Shown: piece by piece, positions 1-8,366 of the stretch
How positions within the stretch are numbered: position 1 is the first letter of the stretch
Layout: every line of letters starts with the position of its first letter
From: Flavobacterium beibuense
Lineage (GTDB): Bacteria > Bacteroidota > Bacteroidia > Flavobacteriales > Flavobacteriaceae
Reading direction: 5' to 3'
DNA length: 64,000 bases
NCBI RefSeq assembly: GCF_004151245.1
Contig: NZ_JUIW01000010.1
Location: 1 to 64,000, forward strand
Program-made: the position numbers and the translations under genes
Notes under the pieces: generated by a model
Databases searched by the model: none
Seen by the model: the letters and a program-made list of their open reading frames with translations, nothing else
Told to the model about the DNA's origin: nothing

Positions 1-2
1 AA

Positions 3-50
3 GAGCACGCTAAGAACAGACGCTCAGAATTTGTGATCGTGAAGAAATAA
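3..50 (+). CDS. OmpA-family protein, C-terminal end only (partial)
   Basis: The window opens inside a gene. The third frame reads 15 residues, EHAKNRRSEFVIVKK, then TAA. An N-R-R-x-E-F stretch followed by a short hydrophobic tail is how the peptidoglycan-binding OmpA-like domain ends in many Bacteroidota outer-membrane proteins. The two arginines belong to the region that contacts diaminopimelate in that family. Only the tail is visible, so the family call rests on this short motif, and the rest of the protein (barrel, TPR or WD40-like PD40 repeats) cannot be known from here. A hairpin with a T-run follows at 83. Confidence 0.6.
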   Translation, partial: EHAKNRRSEFVIVKK

Positions 51-82
51 TTTTTCATTTTATTATTTATTACATAGTTTTT

Positions 83-112
83 AAAGCCCTGTACTTAGTG
101 CGGGGCTTTTAT
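83..112. terminator. Bidirectional intrinsic terminator
   Basis: A 9-bp stem (AAAGCCCTG / CGGGGCTTT, one G-U pair) is followed by TTTT on the plus strand and preceded by an AT-rich tract. It lies between the OmpA-family stop at 50 and the convergent DUF5689 stop at 114, so it can end both transcripts. Confidence 0.7.
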
Positions 113-113
113 T

Positions 114-917
114 TTAAAACCTTTCTTCAGTTAATTTTAAATCTTCAATAGTGCGTATCATAAACTGGTACGTAGTGCCATATTTGGTTAAAATGCCCCT
201 AACCTTACCACTATTTTCAGGGACAGTATTTCCTCCAAATGTTGCAAAGCTGCTGGTACGGAAAATCAGTGTATTTCCGCTTTCATCAGTAAGCAAATAA
301 TTTGTTCCTCCGCCAATATCATTATCGGCATCATAAAACGCCTGTCCAATAGCATCATCAGTAAATTGAATGTTGTTTATTTCCACAAGTCTGTTTAAGT
401 AACTGTCATCCTGAAGTTCAGTTATAGAAATATGCTGAACCATTGTTTCTTCATCAACCACGGTACACGAACGGTTAAGTATCGAGCTATATTCGTAAGC
501 GGAAAATCCTGTTATGGTAGCGAAACCATTGTAAACAGAAAGATTACCTATTTGAAGTGAACCATTGTAATTTCTGTAATAAGTGTTTTCAAGTTTAATT
601 AATATTTTACGTCCCGGTTCGTAGCTCACAAAAGTGGATGTCGCATCAACAGAAGCATTAAAACCAAACAATCCGTCTGTCGATTGAAAAGAAATGGTCT
701 TATAAAAGTTACCGTTTTCATCGCTTGAGGTCACATAAGCTTCGATAATATCATTGGCAGTATATTCCTGAATATTTCCTGTTGCGACAATATCCTGAGG
801 CTCTATTGTTTTTACCAATGAGGTTTCTGTGCATTCCAGATTGGGAATATTATAATCATCATCGTTTATGCAGGATACAAGAGATAATGTAAGCAGTAAA
901 ATTATATATTTTTTCAT
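114..917 (-). CDS. DUF5689-domain lipoprotein
   Basis: A 267-residue exported protein. It begins MKKYIILLL and has a lipoprotein signal with Cys16 after L-V-S, so it should be lipid-anchored, probably at the outer membrane. The body matches what I know of DUF5689: a Bacteroidota domain rich in beta strands, with a conserved region on secondary effects of 'G-R-x-I-x-I-K-L' type near residues 95-105. I chose the ATG at 917 rather than the longer reading frame to 956 because the upstream receptor gene stops at 920, leaving a 2-bp gap, and because the signal peptide starts there. It is cotranscribed downstream of the TonB-dependent receptor and is probably a surface lipoprotein partner of it. The ligand is unknown. 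Confidence 0.8.
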   Translation of the reverse strand: MKKYIILLLTLSLVSCINDDDYNIPNLECTETSLVKTIEPQDIVATGNIQEYTANDIIEAYVTSSDENGNFYKTISFQSTDGLFGFNASVDATSTFVSYEPGRKILIKLENTYYRNYNGSLQIGNLSVYNGFATITGFSAYEYSSILNRSCTVVDEETMVQHISITELQDDSYLNRLVEINNIQFTDDAIGQAFYDADNDIGGGTNYLLTDESGNTLIFRTSSFATFGGNTVPENSGKVRGILTKYGTTYQFMIRTIEDLKLTEERF

Positions 918-919
918 GA

Positions 920-3820
920 TTAGAAGTTGTAATAGATATTTAGGTAAAAAGTACATCCGTAGCTGTAAAAATATTTGGGACCGAATGAAGGCGTGCCACT
1001 GGAAACATCCTGATTCAATTGCCTGTAATTGGCATTACGTGCCTGCTCATAGCCTCCGGTTTTATAAATACTATTGAATACGTTGTTTACACTGGCAAAA
1101 AAGCCCAGATAGGTTTTCTTCTTAACCCGCCACGATTTTCCGCCTACTATATTCATCAGGAATATATCATCAAACTGTTCCTGTTTAAGAAGTTCCTTCG
1201 CTCGTTGCTGAGTGGATTCGGGAAAAGGAAATCCGTTTGCATCCTGTGGGTTTTTAAAGAAATTATCTGTTCGTAACAGTGCAGAAATATCAAGATAGCT
1301 TCCGGTAAGGTAATTGGCATTAGCGCCAATCCACCAATATTTAGGATCTCTGTACTCAAATCCTAACGAACAGGCCTGCTGTGGCATTCCCGGGAGTTTA
1401 TAGTTTTTAAGTTGTGATTCCCCAAAATTTGTAGTGGGCGAAGTGGCTGTATTGGGAAGATTTACTTCCTGTTGTAATGAGGCAAAGGCATCATTATTTA
1501 CATATACTGTTGGGTTGCTGCTGTAAGTATACTGACCGTAAGCAAAGCTAAAAAGGGCTTTTAATGTTGTGTTGAAACTGTACTCAACACCCAGCTCGGT
1601 TCCCATCATTCTTTTATTTAAACCTATAACGGTTTCTGCTATAAAAGCATTAGTTTCTGCATTCTCTCCCTGATAGATGCCCTCTGCAAAAAAGAAAGAT
1701 GTTTCGGTAGTGTTATTTATCTGAGTATAGAATGCCGTAAGCCTGGCTTTGAGTTTTGGAATTCTGATTATACAGGCAGCATCTACAGAAGCAATATTCT
1801 CAGCTGCTATTTCCGGAACTATAGTGTTGTTCAGCCGGGCATTGGGGAAAGTATTGCGTAGAGCAGGCGCTTTTGTCGTATAAAGGCCGTTTACAGCAAA
1901 CATTAACCTTCCTGTTAATTTGTATAATAAACCACCTTTAAAACCGAAATTATCAAACGATACTTTTTCGCTCTTGCCAAAAGAGTTATTGGCATAAATA
2001 CCATTTCGGTACATGCCTTCTCTCTGATAGTCTGAACGGGAATAGCTTTGTGAAAGATAAAAATCGGTTTTTTTATACAGGAATTTAAACTGTGTAAAAG
2101 CATCGGCCTGAGTTGCATATAGATTGTAATTGTAGCCAAAGGTATCGCCTACGCCAACAGTCCTGTTTGGATTATTAAGATCGGATTGTGCCTGATTACC
2201 GGTAAAAAAGGGGTCAATATCGTTATAATAACTGCCACCCAGTAAATCCAACAGTTTTTGATAATTGTGTGATTTTAGTTTTTTAAATGAAACACCGGCA
2301 TTAAAAAGAATATTATTTGATAACTGCGATTGTAATATGGAGTTTACGGTTAATGTCCTGTCATCATTTCTATCCTCATATAAAACATATTTGCTTACAT
2401 CGGCAACACGCCCGGTTTCAATATTATTACTGTTTGTTACCGCACGGGTATTGGCAAGATACATGTTGTTCCAGTTAACCTGCGGGTTTGCTGTAAAACT
2501 TTGCAATGCCTGCTGGCTTAATGCCATATTTTCGGGGCTGTTGCCTGTATACACACCGCCCAGTCCTCCCGGTTGATAAGCCTCCTCAGGTACTGATGAA
2601 GGGTTGTTATTGTACTGCGAATTATAATAGCTGGGCAGGTTGCGATAAAAAGCTGGATCGGGATTGGCGACATTCTGAAAATCGATACGGCTGTTGCCTA
2701 TTTTACCAAACTGATATGCTATGTTAGACTGAAGGCTGTTATGGCTGTTTATTTTGTAATAATGGGTGAGCATGAGTATCGGCTCTTCAATATCAATATC
2801 GCGTGAATTCCTTTTCCTGTCATTTTGGTAACCCCAATAAGAATTATATTTTTCACCCATAAGATTTGTTACTTCCTGAGTGTTGGCAGAGTTTTTACCG
2901 CGGCTGCTTTGGGCATAAATTCCCGTAAAGTTAAGGCCGTGGCTATCATTAAGCGTTTTTTCCACACTTACAAAAAGTGAGTTGCCGCCGTAATCGATTC
3001 CCTCAAAATTAGCTTCTTCTGCCCATCTGAGTGAAGCGGAAATTACATAGGCAATTCCTTTTTTATTCATCCCCGAAGCATAGGTTGCCATAGTGCGCCA
3101 ATTGTAGGATGTATTGGTAGAAGTAAAGGAAATTCTTGATCCTTTTCTGAAAACCGATGCACGGGTATTAATCTCTTGAGTACCTAAAAGTCCACCGAAA
3201 GTATAATCGGATGCTGTGGTGCCTAAACTAAATTCCTGATTTCGGGTCGCATCATTAAGTCCGCTCCAGTTGTTCCATTGTGGCCGTCCGTCACTTATTT
3301 TATTCATCGTCACCCCGTTTATCAATGTGGTGGCATACTGGCTTTCCAGTCCACGGCTTTTATATCGTGCCTGAGACCAGTTATAGGCAGCAGCCTGTTG
3401 CAGTACATCTTTTGAGGCCTGTAATAATCCTGAAGTATTATCGGAAACAATGTTATCGTTTAAATCATCTTCGGTAAGGGTAATAAGACTGAGCTGCTGT
3501 TCGGCTGTAAGGTCGGATTCAAGAAGGGTTATTCCCAAGTCCATTTTCCTTTCTGGCACAACGGTTAGGTTATAGGTCTGCGAAATATATCCGCTGCTGC
3601 TTATTACCAAAACCTGTTTTCCTGCAGGGACTTCCAGTATAAAAACACCTTCGGAATTCGTAATTGCCGTCTGGTTGGTGCTTTGTAATGTGGCTATTGC
3701 ATTTTCTATGGGGTTGCCGCTTTGCATTTCGAGCACTTTGCATTGTACGAGTGCCGTTTGCTGTGCATAACAGACAATAGAGAATAATATGAATAAAAAG
3801 CTGGCATGCAGTTTTTTCAT
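920..3820 (-). CDS. TonB-dependent receptor with CarboxypepD-like N-terminal domain
   Basis: A 966-residue outer-membrane active transporter. A signal peptide ends near C-Y-A-Q (residue 20). Residues about 24-110 form a carboxypeptidase-regulatory-like beta domain (G-N-P-I-E-N-A, then N-S-E-G-V-F). A plug domain follows to about 230 (TTLINGVTMNK), and the remainder is beta barrel with many alternating aromatic strands, ending in Y-Y-N-F with the terminal aromatic expected for barrel assembly. It lacks the usual SusC signature and has no SusD gene beside it; instead it sits 2 bp upstream of the DUF5689 lipoprotein. Substrate cannot be deduced; such pairs may import metal chelates, peptides or oligosaccharides. 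Confidence 0.88.
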   Translation of the reverse strand: MKKLHASFLFILFSIVCYAQQTALVQCKVLEMQSGNPIENAIATLQSTNQTAITNSEGVFILEVPAGKQVLVISSSGYISQTYNLTVVPERKMDLGITLLESDLTAEQQLSLITLTEDDLNDNIVSDNTSGLLQASKDVLQQAAAYNWSQARYKSRGLESQYATTLINGVTMNKISDGRPQWNNWSGLNDATRNQEFSLGTTASDYTFGGLLGTQEINTRASVFRKGSRISFTSTNTSYNWRTMATYASGMNKKGIAYVISASLRWAEEANFEGIDYGGNSLFVSVEKTLNDSHGLNFTGIYAQSSRGKNSANTQEVTNLMGEKYNSYWGYQNDRKRNSRDIDIEEPILMLTHYYKINSHNSLQSNIAYQFGKIGNSRIDFQNVANPDPAFYRNLPSYYNSQYNNNPSSVPEEAYQPGGLGGVYTGNSPENMALSQQALQSFTANPQVNWNNMYLANTRAVTNSNNIETGRVADVSKYVLYEDRNDDRTLTVNSILQSQLSNNILFNAGVSFKKLKSHNYQKLLDLLGGSYYNDIDPFFTGNQAQSDLNNPNRTVGVGDTFGYNYNLYATQADAFTQFKFLYKKTDFYLSQSYSRSDYQREGMYRNGIYANNSFGKSEKVSFDNFGFKGGLLYKLTGRLMFAVNGLYTTKAPALRNTFPNARLNNTIVPEIAAENIASVDAACIIRIPKLKARLTAFYTQINNTTETSFFFAEGIYQGENAETNAFIAETVIGLNKRMMGTELGVEYSFNTTLKALFSFAYGQYTYSSNPTVYVNNDAFASLQQEVNLPNTATSPTTNFGESQLKNYKLPGMPQQACSLGFEYRDPKYWWIGANANYLTGSYLDISALLRTDNFFKNPQDANGFPFPESTQQRAKELLKQEQFDDIFLMNIVGGKSWRVKKKTYLGFFASVNNVFNSIYKTGGYEQARNANYRQLNQDVSSGTPSFGPKYFYSYGCTFYLNIYYNF

Positions 3821-3887
3821 TAGTAGGTAAGGTGCTTGGTAAGTAATTTCTTAAAGCTGTAAATATAGATTTTTTGCCAATAAATTT

Positions 3888-3895
3888 TAACTTTG
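3888..3895 (+). promoter_or_regulatory. Putative Bacteroidota -7 box for the EEP-family gene
   Basis: TAACTTTG matches the TAnnTTTG consensus and lies 28 bp before the ATG at 3924. I see no convincing TTTG at the -33 spacing, so only the -7 element is supported. Confidence 0.4.
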
Positions 3896-3923
3896 AAAAC
3901 AAGCTTGTTTTAAATTTTACTGA

Positions 3924-5003
3924 ATGAGGAGAAAAATTACTATAAGCATTTTGGTTTTATTTTGGTTTTCCTGTGTTTTTGCACAAGGAGAGAAGAAGTA
4001 TATGGTACACACCGTAGCTTTTTACAATGTGGAGAATTTATTTGATACCATAAACGACCCCAAAACCAACGATGAGGAATTTCTCCCTAATGGTGACTAC
4101 TACTGGAATACGGAAAAATACCAGAAGAAACTGGATAATATTGCCGCTGTGCTGGCAGACATAGGTAAGGAAACCAATACCGAACCGCCCAGTATTATAG
4201 GACTTGCCGAGGTGGAGAACAGGATGGTATTGGAAGACCTGGTAAAGAACACTAAGCTAATAAATACCGGCTACGGTATTATACATTTTAATTCGCCCGA
4301 CAGAAGGGGAATTGATGTAGCGTTGCTGTATGATAAGAAAAAATTCAGGCCCGAGAGTTACAAGAGTATTCCTTTAGTGCTTACTCTGGATGAAAAAGGA
4401 AGGATAGTGGATTCGCCCGACACACTAAGCACCGTAAAAACACATAAATATTTTACCCGAAGTCAGTTGCTTGTTTCCGGATTGTTAGACGGGGAAGAAT
4501 TTAATTTTATTGTGAGTCACTGGCCGTCAAGAGGGGGAGGAGAAAAAAAAACCAAGCCCTACAGGGATGCGGCTGGCAAGCTTAACCGAAAGATTGTAGA
4601 CTCCCTTTTTGCCATTAACCCACAGGCTAAGATTATAACCATGGGCGATTTTAATGATGGTCCGTACAATAACAGTGTGCGTAAGGAACTCGCTGCAAAT
4701 GACAGAAGGGAGCAGGTAAAAACGCAACAGTTGTATAACCCAATGGGAGATATGATTAGAAGCGGAATGGGATCTGTAGCCTATAGGGACAGCTGGGATA
4801 TTTTTGACCAGATTATACTCTCCGAGCCGTTGATACATGATGATTTTTCCTCTCTGGAATTTTGGAAAGCAGGAATTTATAACAAAACATACATTACACA
4901 AACCAGTGGAAAATACAAGGGCTATCCGCTTAGAACATGGGATGGGGTAGTAGGCTACAGCGACCATTTTCCTGTTTTTATATATCTCATAAAAGAAATG
5001 TAA
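3924..5003 (+). CDS. Secreted endonuclease/exonuclease/phosphatase-family protein
   Basis: A 359-residue exported protein of the DNase I-like EEP fold. The signal peptide ends at V-F-A-Q (about residue 21). The catalytic motifs appear in order: F-Y-N-V-E-N-L-F-D (Asn/Glu, about 33-41), A-E-V-E-N-R (metal-binding Glu, about 95), S-H-W-P-S-R-G-G (His near 200), M-G-D-F-N-D (about 240) and S-D-H-F-P-V near the C-terminus. All key residues are present, so it should be an active metal-dependent phosphodiesterase or nuclease in the periplasm or outside the cell. Secreted members often degrade extracellular DNA, but the substrate could also be a phosphoester. It stands alone, divergent from the TonB receptor. 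Confidence 0.85.
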   Translation: MRRKITISILVLFWFSCVFAQGEKKYMVHTVAFYNVENLFDTINDPKTNDEEFLPNGDYYWNTEKYQKKLDNIAAVLADIGKETNTEPPSIIGLAEVENRMVLEDLVKNTKLINTGYGIIHFNSPDRRGIDVALLYDKKKFRPESYKSIPLVLTLDEKGRIVDSPDTLSTVKTHKYFTRSQLLVSGLLDGEEFNFIVSHWPSRGGGEKKTKPYRDAAGKLNRKIVDSLFAINPQAKIITMGDFNDGPYNNSVRKELAANDRREQVKTQQLYNPMGDMIRSGMGSVAYRDSWDIFDQIILSEPLIHDDFSSLEFWKAGIYNKTYITQTSGKYKGYPLRTWDGVVGYSDHFPVFIYLIKEM

Positions 5004-5063
5004 AAACATTTAATCCTGTTTTTCATTTTGCGTACCTTAGTGTAAAATTTAAAAAGCCTTATC

Positions 5064-5603
5064 ATGGGAGCCATGAAACCATTTAACCTTAACAAATGGA
5101 TTGACGAAAACCGCCATCTTTTAAAACCGCCTGTAGGAAACAAAAACATCTATCCGCTTTCTGATGATTATATTGTGATGATAGTTGCAGGGCCTAATGC
5201 CCGTAAGGATTATCATTATAATGAAACCGAAGAGCTGTTCTATCAGCTGGAAGGAAGGATTAAAGTAATTATTCAGGAAAATGGAGAGCGTAAGGAAATG
5301 GAACTTAATGCGGGGGATATTTACCTGCACCCGGGTAAGGTGCCGCATTCGCCTGTTAGAAGTGAAGGGTCTATAGGTCTTGTGGTGGAAAGAAAACGTG
5401 CAGGAAGAGGCTTTACCGACGGGCTTTTATGGTTTTGTGAAAACTGCAATAACAAACTGCATGAGGTGTATTTTGAACTTCATGATATTGAAAAGGACTT
5501 TTTGCCTCATTTTGAACATTTTTACAATAATGAACAACTGCGAACCTGTAAAAAATGCGGTACAGTTATGGAAGCCGACTCAAGATTTACAACTAAAAGG
5601 TAG
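5064..5603 (+). CDS. nbaC: 3-hydroxyanthranilate 3,4-dioxygenase
   Basis: A 179-residue cupin enzyme that opens 3-hydroxyanthranilate to 2-amino-3-carboxymuconate semialdehyde, a kynurenine-pathway step leading to quinolinate/NAD or to ring degradation. All residues known from the Cupriavidus enzyme are present: iron ligands His51, Glu57, His95; substrate-binding Arg47, Arg99, Glu110; and two C-terminal Cys pairs (125/128 and 162/165), the rubredoxin-like metal site of the bacterial form. Exact agreement of these positions favours the ATG at 5064 over the alternative at 5073. No other kynurenine genes lie in the window, so the rest of the pathway must be elsewhere. Confidence 0.95.
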   Translation: MGAMKPFNLNKWIDENRHLLKPPVGNKNIYPLSDDYIVMIVAGPNARKDYHYNETEELFYQLEGRIKVIIQENGERKEMELNAGDIYLHPGKVPHSPVRSEGSIGLVVERKRAGRGFTDGLLWFCENCNNKLHEVYFELHDIEKDFLPHFEHFYNNEQLRTCKKCGTVMEADSRFTTKR

Positions 5604-5764
5604 TATTTGTATTTTGTGATATCTAATTTATATCAGTTTTTTAAGTGACTGTCAAAGTTTATACTCTGAATAGTAAAAACTTATTTTAATCCTGATTTTT
5701 ATAGCCTCCTATTACTATTTTATAAACAAAATGCCACTTTTAATGATTAAAATTAAAAAAGGCA

Positions 5765-5772
5765 TATATTTG
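5765..5772 (+). promoter_or_regulatory. Putative -7 box for the ALDH7 gene
   Basis: TATATTTG fits the TAnnTTTG consensus, 35 bp before the ATG at 5808, inside a 204-bp AT-rich intergenic region. No clear -33 element was found. Confidence 0.45.
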
Positions 5773-5807
5773 TAAAATATAACATTTAAAAGCATAAAAG
5801 TTAAAAA

Positions 5808-7355
5808 ATGGCAACACTTACTGATCAGTTTGGTATTCAGGAAGCCCTTTCAAAACTGGGCATAAAGGAAATAAACAATGGTACATCAACAGGGAGTAAC
5901 AGTTTCGCTAACGGCGAGATTATCGAATCTTACTCTCCGGTAGACGGTACCCTTATTGCAAAAGTAAAATCTTCTACTAAGGAAGATTATGAAGCAGCTA
6001 TGGTAAAAGCACAGGAAGCTTTTAAAACATGGAGGCTTATTCCTGCACCAAAAAGAGGTGAGATTGTTCGCCAGATGGGTGAAGAACTTCGTAAATACAA
6101 AGAGCCGCTGGGACAGCTTGTTTCTTATGAAATGGGTAAAAGCCTTCAGGAAGGTTTAGGTGAGGTTCAGGAGATGATAGATATATGTGATTTTGCAGTA
6201 GGTTTATCACGTCAGCTTTACGGACTTACAATGCATAGTGAAAGGCCAATGCACCGTATGTATGAGCAGTACCATCCGGTAGGGATAGTAGGTATTATAT
6301 CTGCATTTAACTTCCCGGTAGCGGTATGGAGCTGGAACTCGATGCTGGCTTGGGTATGTGGTGATGTTTGTGTTTGGAAACCAAGCGAAAAAACTCCATT
6401 ATGTGGTATCGCATGCCAAAATATTATACAAAAAGTATTAGAAAGAAATAATGTTCCCGAAGGTGTTAGCTGTTTAATAAACGGCAGGGAAAACGGAGAT
6501 CGTATGAATACTGACAAACGTTTACCGTTAGTATCGTTTACAGGTTCTACACGTGTGGGCCGTCATGTATCTAAAACAGTTGCAGAGCGTTTTGGTAACA
6601 CTATCCTTGAGCTTGGAGGAAACAATGCCATTATAGTGTCTGAACATGCTGATCTAAGCATGGTACTTGTGGGCGCTGTGTTTGGCGCAGTAGGTACTGC
6701 AGGACAACGTTGTACTACAACAAGAAGGCTTATTATTCACGAAAGTATGTATGATAAAACTATTGATGTACTTAAAAATGCCTACGGCCAGTTAAAAATA
6801 GGTAACCCTCTTGATAGTAATAATCACGTAGGGCCGCTTATTGATAAGGATTCTGTAAAGAATTATCTTGAGGCAATTGAGAAAGCAAAAGCAGAGGGCG
6901 GTAAAGTAATTGTTGAAGGCGGTGTAATGCAGGGTGAAGGTTACGAAAGCGGATGCTACGTTAAACCATGTATTATTGAGGCTAAGAACAGCTTTGAGAT
7001 CGTACAGCACGAAACATTTGCCCCAATACTTTATGTAATGAAATATACTAACCTTGAGGAAGCTATTGCAATGCAAAATGATGTTCCGCAGGGTCTTTCA
7101 TCTTCAATCTTTACTCAAAACATGAGAGAGATGGAACTATTCCTTTCTCAGGCAGGGTCTGATTGTGGTATTGCCAATGTAAATATAGGTACTTCGGGTG
7201 CTGAAATTGGTGGTGCTTTTGGTGGTGAAAAAGAAACAGGCGGAGGCCGCGAGAGTGGTTCTGATGCATGGAAAGCATATATGAGAAGACAAACCAACAC
7301 AATAAACTACGGATCTGAACTGCCATTGGCACAAGGTATCCGTTTTGATTTGTAA
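5808..7355 (+). CDS. ALDH7-type aldehyde dehydrogenase (piperideine-6-carboxylate / aminoadipate semialdehyde dehydrogenase)
   Basis: A 515-residue NAD(P)-dependent aldehyde dehydrogenase. The nucleotide-binding F-T-G-S-T-R-V-G, the general base Glu268 in E-L-G-G-N-N and the nucleophile Cys302 in G-Q-R-C-T-T-T-R-R are all present. The Q-R-C-T-T-T-R-R form and [17 protein letters not shown] near the end are typical of the ALDH7 (antiquitin) group, which oxidises alpha-aminoadipate semialdehyde in lysine catabolism. Length is normal. It is monocistronic, closed by a strong terminator. Subfamily is fairly sure; exact substrate is inferred. Confidence 0.88.
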   Translation: MATLTDQFGIQEALSKLGIKEINNGTSTGSNSFANGEIIESYSPVDGTLIAKVKSSTKEDYEAAMVKAQEAFKTWRLIPAPKRGEIVRQMGEELRKYKEPLGQLVSYEMGKSLQEGLGEVQEMIDICDFAVGLSRQLYGLTMHSERPMHRMYEQYHPVGIVGIISAFNFPVAVWSWNSMLAWVCGDVCVWKPSEKTPLCGIACQNIIQKVLERNNVPEGVSCLINGRENGDRMNTDKRLPLVSFTGSTRVGRHVSKTVAERFGNTILELGGNNAIIVSEHADLSMVLVGAVFGAVGTAGQRCTTTRRLIIHESMYDKTIDVLKNAYGQLKIGNPLDSNNHVGPLIDKDSVKNYLEAIEKAKAEGGKVIVEGGVMQGEGYESGCYVKPCIIEAKNSFEIVQHETFAPILYVMKYTNLEEAIAMQNDVPQGLSSSIFTQNMREMELFLSQAGSDCGIANVNIGTSGAEIGGAFGGEKETGGGRESGSDAWKAYMRRQTNTINYGSELPLAQGIRFDL

Positions 7356-7380
7356 TTAAATTTGTTAAGTTGTTATGTGT

Positions 7381-7411
7381 AAAAAGGCTGCCAATTGGCA
7401 GCCTTTTTTTT
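7381..7411. terminator. Bidirectional terminator between ALDH7 and egtD
   Basis: A perfect 28-bp palindrome centred on CCAATTGG, flanked by A5 and T8 runs, lies 26 bp after the ALDH7 stop and abuts the egtD stop, so it serves both convergent units. Confidence 0.85.
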
Positions 7412-8363
7412 ATTTTTTAATCCATAAGGTGTCGGTAAAATAATGCCTGCAATCCATAAAATTCTTAACTACTTCAAATCCCGTTTCTTTAGCTAACCCT
7501 GATATTTCCTCAAGGCTGAATTTCTTTGAAAGCTCTGTCCAGATCATTTCGTCTTTGTCAAAAGAAAATTCAGTGTCCAGTACTTTACTGTAAAATCGTT
7601 GCTTTTTAAGGCTTATCAGGTATGTATGTACTTCGCCGTTTTCGGGGTTGTAAAAACTGTAAAAGTCAAACTGATCCAGGTTAATATCGGCATCCAGTTC
7701 AGTATTTATCCTCTTTAGAAGGTTCATGTTAAAAGCTTTGGTAATACCGTGCGGATCGTCATACGCTTTTTGAACAATACGAGGGTTTTTTTGCAGGTCC
7801 ATACCCATAAGCAGCATGTCTCCCTTTTTCATTCCGGCATTAAACTTTTTAAGCAGTTCGGCAGATTCATCGTGCAGGTAATTGCCTATGTTTCCTCCCA
7901 TAAACAGAAAAAGGTTTGGGGTTTTTGTATCCTGCATATTTTCAAGTACCTCAAAATAATCGCCTGTTTGAGAATTCATTTTTACTTCCGGCAGTGCCGA
8001 TGTAATGTTCTTTTCCAGTGCATCAAGCGCTTCCTGAGAAATATCTATCGGGATATAAGTAAAATCGGCACCTTTGTCCAGAAAAGCTTTCAGCATCTGC
8101 CTTGTTTTCATTCCGTCTCCAGACCCGAATTCCACAATATTAAACGGACCTTTAAACTGCAGTGAATCCAGTATGTGGCCCGATTGTCCTGTAAGTATTT
8201 CAAACTCACAGCCTGTGGGGTAGTACTCTGGCATTTTCATGATCTGCATAAAAATACGGCTGCCGTTGTCGTCATAAAAATATTTAGACGGGATATATTT
8301 TTCTTCTGCTTTAAGCCCTTCCAGTATGTCTTCTGCAAAGGCGGTAAGTGTGCTTGTGTTCAT
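7410..8363 (-). CDS. egtD: L-histidine N-alpha-methyltransferase EgtD
   Basis: A 317-residue SAM-dependent enzyme that trimethylates histidine to hercynine, the first step of ergothioneine synthesis. N-terminal S-K-Y-F-Y-D-D-N-G-S (about 26-35) and P-E-Y-Y-P-T (about 45-50) are hallmarks of the EgtD/DUF2260 family. The SAM-binding loop reads E-F-G-S-G-D-G-M-K-T (about 80-90), followed by I-P-I-D-I-S and F-M-G-G-N-I-G-N. Length is that of characterised EgtD (about 320). It follows egtB by 3 bp on the same strand, so the two are surely cotranscribed and the product goes straight to EgtB. Confidence 0.93.
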   Translation of the reverse strand: MNTSTLTAFAEDILEGLKAEEKYIPSKYFYDDNGSRIFMQIMKMPEYYPTGCEFEILTGQSGHILDSLQFKGPFNIVEFGSGDGMKTRQMLKAFLDKGADFTYIPIDISQEALDALEKNITSALPEVKMNSQTGDYFEVLENMQDTKTPNLFLFMGGNIGNYLHDESAELLKKFNAGMKKGDMLLMGMDLQKNPRIVQKAYDDPHGITKAFNMNLLKRINTELDADINLDQFDFYSFYNPENGEVHTYLISLKKQRFYSKVLDTEFSFDKDEMIWTELSKKFSLEEISGLAKETGFEVVKNFMDCRHYFTDTLWIKK

Positions 8364-8366
8364 TTT

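Noticed and set aside
2265..2727. Overlapping plus-strand frames opposite the TonB receptor
   Set aside because: The receptor frame is continuous with clear domain structure; the opposite frames lack motifs and start signals.
920..3820. SusC-type glycan importer
   Set aside because: No SusD gene is adjacent and the usual SusC plug signature was not found; it is left as a general TonB-dependent receptor.
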